Below, piece by piece: positions 4,356-6,690 of a stretch of DNA of 6,690 nucleotides. Position 1 is the stretch's first letter, and every line of letters starts with the position of its first letter. Under the pieces are notes generated by a model. The model was not told where the DNA came from and ran no database searches. It saw only the letters and a program-made list of their open reading frames with translations. The position numbers and the translations under genes are program-made. Origin of the DNA: Myxococcota bacterium (GTDB lineage: Bacteria > Myxococcota > Polyangia > GCA-2747355 > JAKLHH01); NCBI GenBank assembly GCA_022710245.1, contig JAKLHH010000432.1, forward strand, positions 1-6,690, given 5' to 3'.

Positions 4356-5302
4356 CGCCCCGGGGCTGGCGGCTGGCGGCGGATCACGTAGTAGGTGCCC
4401 GCCTGCCGCTGCTCCTCCTCGAGCAGGCCTTCGTCGACGGCGGCCGCCAGCGCCGCCTCGATCTCCCCCGCCGCGAGGCCCAGCGAGGCGCGCAGATCGG
4501 CCAGGGTGCAGGGGCGACGGGCGAGCGTCTCGAGCACGCGCTCGCGGGTGGCACGGGTCGCGCTCGAGGCGGCGGCGTCCCGCTTGAACGGCGCGATCAG
4601 CGAGGCGCGGCAGCCCGCGAAGGCGGCGAGCGCGCTCTCCAGTCCGGCGTCGTCGAGCGGCGCCACCGGGTAGGCGGGCGGCCGCACCACGGTGTTGAGG
4701 TCGACCTCGACATCGAGCGAGGCCGCGCGCGAGGCGAGCGCAGCCAGCGCGGTGGGCGAGTCGTTGACGCCCTGGACCAGCATCACCTCCAGCCGGCAGC
4801 GCCCGCGGTACTCGCGGCAGAAGCGCGCGAGCCCGTCCCACATCCGCTGGAAGTCGATCGAGGCGTGCGGGCGGTTGATCGCCGCGAAGGTCTCCGCGTC
4901 GGCGGCGTCCAGCGAGGGCGCGACCAGGTCGAAGAGGAGCGCGGCCTCGCGGACCTCGTCGTCCCAGAGCAGGCCCCCGTTGGTGAGGAGCTGGAGCGGG
5001 AGCTCGGTCACGCGGCGCAGGCCGCGGACCAGCGCGGGGAGCTCGCGGTAGAGCGTCGGCTCGCCGGAGCCCGAGAGCGTGATGCCCTCCGCGGGCCGGC
5101 CCTCGCGGAGCGCGGCCTCGACCTGCCGCACCACCTCGTCGGGGTCGAGGAAGGCGCGCCGCTCCACGGAGAGGTCGCTGGTCTTGCCGACCTGGCAGTA
5201 GACGCAGTCGTAGCAGCAGACCTTGTAGGGGATCAGATCGACCCCGAGCGAGCGCCCGAGGCGTCGCGAGGGGACCGGTCCGTAGACGCAGCGCGTGCGC
5301 AT
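4352..5302 (-). CDS. radical SAM protein (COG0731-like) with C-terminal winged helix
   Basis: This 316-residue radical SAM enzyme would use a [4Fe-4S] cluster and S-adenosylmethionine to start radical chemistry. It opens with YGPVPSRRLGRSLGVDLIP, typical of the COG0731 group related to archaeal wyosine-tRNA synthases. The cluster motif CxxxCxxC is Cys29, Cys33, Cys36, with Cys30 an additional adjacent Cys. GSGEPTL (78-84) is the SAM-binding glycine motif. LLTNGG and VMLVQGVND are later barrel strands. Residues ~243-312 look like a winged helix (RERVLETLARRPCTLADLRASLG, then a YYVIR wing). The start is supported by homologous N-termini of this group. There is no Shine-Dalgarno; a TATAAG hexamer is five bases before the ATG. 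A 16-base palindrome lies upstream. The substrate is unknown; a tRNA-modification role cannot be assumed for a bacterium. Confidence 0.9.
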   Translation of the reverse strand: MRTRCVYGPVPSRRLGRSLGVDLIPYKVCCYDCVYCQVGKTSDLSVERRAFLDPDEVVRQVEAALREGRPAEGITLSGSGEPTLYRELPALVRGLRRVTELPLQLLTNGGLLWDDEVREAALLFDLVAPSLDAADAETFAAINRPHASIDFQRMWDGLARFCREYRGRCRLEVMLVQGVNDSPTALAALASRAASLDVEVDLNTVVRPPAYPVAPLDDAGLESALAAFAGCRASLIAPFKRDAAASSATRATRERVLETLARRPCTLADLRASLGLAAGEIEAALAAAVDEGLLEEEQRQAGTYYVIRRQPPAPGR

Positions 5303-5307
5303 GGGGC

Positions 5308-5313
5308 CTTATA
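5308..5313 (-). promoter_or_regulatory. -10-like TATAAG placed for leaderless transcription
   Basis: On the minus strand, TATAAG (5 of 6 to TATAAT) is followed by GCCCC and then the ATG at 5302. This spacing would put the first base at or next to the start codon. No Shine-Dalgarno is visible, and the -35 region (~5331-5336, TGGCCC) is weak. Confidence 0.45.
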
Positions 5314-5340
5314 GCGCGAACGGGTGGCGGGGGCCAGGCG

Positions 5341-5356
5341 GCGAGTCGCGACTCGC
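5341..5356. repeat. 16-base perfect palindrome upstream of the radical SAM gene
   Basis: GCGAGTCGCGACTCGC is fully self-complementary. Its centre is about 46 bases before the predicted start at 5302, just beyond the -35 region, so it could be an operator. Its right edge overlaps a stem CGCGGCGC (5354-5361) with GCGCCGCG (5379-5386) lying after the archaemetzincin stop, which might act as an RNA 3'-end hairpin for that operon. No T-tract follows. Confidence 0.45.
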
Positions 5357-5420
5357 GGCGCGACCCACTCGACGACGAGCGCCGCGCGACCACGGCTCGT
5401 CCTTCACCGTGCGCGGTTGC

Positions 5421-5945
5421 TCAGGCTCCGCGCTCGAGCACGCCCCGGCACGCCGGGCAGTACTCCGCCAGCTTGAGGTCGATCGCCTCGGGCCAGAGGG
5501 TGCGGTGCATGGCGCACTCGCCGACCGCGCAGTGGACCAGGCCGAGCGCGTGGCCGAGCTCGTGCATGCTCTCCACGGTGGTGCGGCGGACGAGGGGCGA
5601 CGTGACCGGGCCGGGCGGGTCGTCGTCGAGGCGGAGGCGCGCTGTCGAGAGGACGCTCCTGCGCCCGCCGAGCGTCGAGGCGCCGAAGACGTAGGTCAGC
5701 ACGGGCAGGAAGAGGTCCACGCCGGCCAGGCCGAGGACGAGCCAGCCGGCCCCGGGGTCGGGGAGCAGGCCGAGGAGGCAGCTCGCGTCGACCTGGCCGC
5801 GCCGGTCGTCGCGGCAGGGCGCGAGGTCCTGCGCCGAGGTCAGCACCTCGCCGCCCGCGAAGGGCGCGGGCAGGCCCGCGAGCACCGCCGCGGCGAGGCC
5901 CGGCAGAGGCCCGCCGAGCTCGAGGATCCGCACGCGCACGCTCAC
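5421..5945 (-). CDS. amzA: archaemetzincin-type zinc metalloprotease (peptidase family M54)
   Basis: This 174-residue protein is the usual length for bacterial and archaeal archaemetzincins. The extended zinc motif is complete: HELGHALGLVH (residues 128-138, three His ligands and Glu129 as general base), then Cys139, Cys144, Met146 and the YCPAC pair Cys163/Cys166, which form the second, structural zinc site of the family. Asp156 and Lys158 before the last Cys pair are also typical. There is no signal peptide, so it is probably cytoplasmic. The start is GTG 5945 with GAGGAG at 5955-5960 nine bases upstream; GTGs at codons 3 and 5 are possible alternatives. It begins 13 bases after the sigma-54 activator gene stops, so they are probably co-transcribed. 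Substrates of this family are largely unknown. Confidence 0.93.
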   Translation of the reverse strand: MSVRVRILELGGPLPGLAAAVLAGLPAPFAGGEVLTSAQDLAPCRDDRRGQVDASCLLGLLPDPGAGWLVLGLAGVDLFLPVLTYVFGASTLGGRRSVLSTARLRLDDDPPGPVTSPLVRRTTVESMHELGHALGLVHCAVGECAMHRTLWPEAIDLKLAEYCPACRGVLERGA

Positions 5946-5958
5946 CGCCGCGTGCTCC

Positions 5959-6690
5959 TCAGGGCCGCTCGATGTTGTACTTCTTCATCTTGTTGTAGAG
6001 GGTCACGCGGTCGATCTCGAGGGTCTTCGCCGCCTGGCTGACGTTGTAGCCGCAGCCGAGCAGCACCCGCCGGATGTGCGCCTCCTCCATCGCGGCCAGC
6101 GAGAGCGCCTGCGGCGCCGCGGCGTCGGGCGCCGCGAAGGGGAACGCCTCGGGCGTGATCTTGCTCCCGCGGGTGAGCACCACGGCGCGCTCGACGGCGT
6201 TCTGCAGCTCGCGCACGTTGCCGGGCCACGCGTGGGCGGAGAGCGCGGCCATCGCCTCGTCGCTGAAGCCGGTGATGCGCCGGTTCATCTGGGCGGTGAA
6301 GCGCTCGAGGAAGTGCTGCGCGAGGAGGGGCACGTCCTCGGGGCGTTCGCGGAGCGGCGGCAGGTTGATGGAGAGGACGTTGATGCGGAAGTAGAAGTCC
6401 TCGCGGAAGCGGCCCGACGCCATCTCCGCCTCGAGGTCGCGGTGCGTGGCGGTGATCAGGCGGAAGGTGACCTGGATCGGCGCGTTGCCGCCGACGCGGG
6501 TCAGGCTGTGCTCCTGCAGCACCCGCAGCAGGTCCACCTGCACCTTCGCCGGCACGTCGCCGATCTCGTCGAGGAAGAGGGTGCCCTCGTTGCCGAGCTC
6601 GATCTTCCCACGGCGGCGCGAGACCGCGCCGGTAAAGGCGCCCCGCTCGTGGCCGAAGAGCTCGCTCTCCAGCACGCCCTCGGCGAGCGC
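5959..6690 (-). CDS. sigma-54-dependent transcriptional activator (AAA+ and Fis-type HTH), C-terminal part
   Basis: This is a bacterial enhancer-binding protein that remodels sigma-54 RNA polymerase with ATP. The frame is open to the right edge. The GTG at 6675 is Val in the family motif before LESELFG, not a start, and the Walker A and sensor domain are outside. Visible are GAFTGA (6625-6642), the sigma-54 contact loop; Walker B GTLFLDEIGD; ATHRDL; FREDFYFRINV with the conserved arginines; LPPLRER; and the sensor II region WPGNVREL. The C-terminal Fis-type helix-turn-helix, NVSQAAKTLEIDRVTLYNKMKKY, is the DNA-binding part. The stop is TGA at 5959-5961. Its input (kinase, FHA or other) cannot be seen. 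Two sigma-54-type promoters lie elsewhere in the window, but no link to this activator is shown. Confidence 0.96.
   Translation of the reverse strand, partial: ALAEGVLESELFGHERGAFTGAVSRRRGKIELGNEGTLFLDEIGDVPAKVQVDLLRVLQEHSLTRVGGNAPIQVTFRLITATHRDLEAEMASGRFREDFYFRINVLSINLPPLRERPEDVPLLAQHFLERFTAQMNRRITGFSDEAMAALSAHAWPGNVRELQNAVERAVVLTRGSKITPEAFPFAAPDAAAPQALSLAAMEEAHIRRVLLGCGYNVSQAAKTLEIDRVTLYNKMKKYNIERP

Noticed and set aside
4549..4563. TGGCACG with GC at -12 spacing on the plus strand
   Set aside because: It lies inside the radical SAM gene on the antisense strand, and the -12 element reads GCGC rather than TTGC. It shows that weak sigma-54-like matches arise by chance here.
3807..5393. 528-codon open frame on the minus strand and a 486-codon one on the plus strand (3854-5314)
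   Set aside because: Both are Arg/Ala/Gly-rich shadow frames of the zinc-finger and radical SAM genes, whose own frames carry clear motifs.
1..6690. Mobile element, CRISPR array, prophage or restriction/defence cassette
   Set aside because: No transposase or integrase motif, no spaced direct repeats and no recognisable defence domains were found; the genes look chromosomal.

Overview
The window looks like a piece of a myxobacterial (Myxococcota) chromosome. It is strongly GC-rich with G/C-ending codons. It carries a C-terminal tail of the MYXO-CTERM type, two lipoproteins, a bacterial-enhancer-binding (sigma-54 activator) protein, two good -24/-12 promoter matches, and a stand-alone protein with two PARP-type zinc fingers. 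No insertion sequence, CRISPR array, rRNA or convincing tRNA is visible.

Layout: (1) 1-1394, the C-terminal part of an RNB-family exoribonuclease running in from the left edge. (2) 1395-1613, a gap ending in a sigma-54-type promoter that abuts (3) 1614-2596, a SpoIID/LytB-like lipoprotein whose reading frame is broken by one base at about 2222-2228; the downstream frame restores the end of the domain and a MYXO-CTERM tail. (4) 2597-3102, a cold-shock protein unit: extended -10 promoter, a 5' leader that can fold into a long interrupted hairpin starting at the predicted first transcribed base, a 66-residue CspA-type protein, and a textbook intrinsic terminator. (5) 3111-3533 on the minus strand, a small lipoprotein with a TPR-like body behind its own sigma-54-type promoter. 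(6) 3822-4355, a tandem PARP-type zinc-finger protein, convergent with and overlapping by four bases (7) 4352-5302 minus, a radical SAM protein (COG0731-like) with a C-terminal winged helix. (8) 5421-5945 minus, an archaemetzincin metalloprotease, 13 bases downstream of (9) 5959-6690 minus, the C-terminal part of a sigma-54 activator running off the right edge.

The genes do not form one pathway; most are separate transcription units. The threads that connect are regulatory. Two lipoprotein genes carry GG-N10-GC sigma-54 promoters, and a shared 9-mer (GTGACCAGG) lies upstream of both at enhancer-like distance. An activator for sigma-54 is encoded in the window, though nothing ties it to these promoters. 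The most unusual coding gene is the two-finger PARP-type protein, which resembles the DNA-break-sensing half of eukaryotic PARP1 without a catalytic domain. The most unusual non-coding element is the cold-shock leader hairpin.
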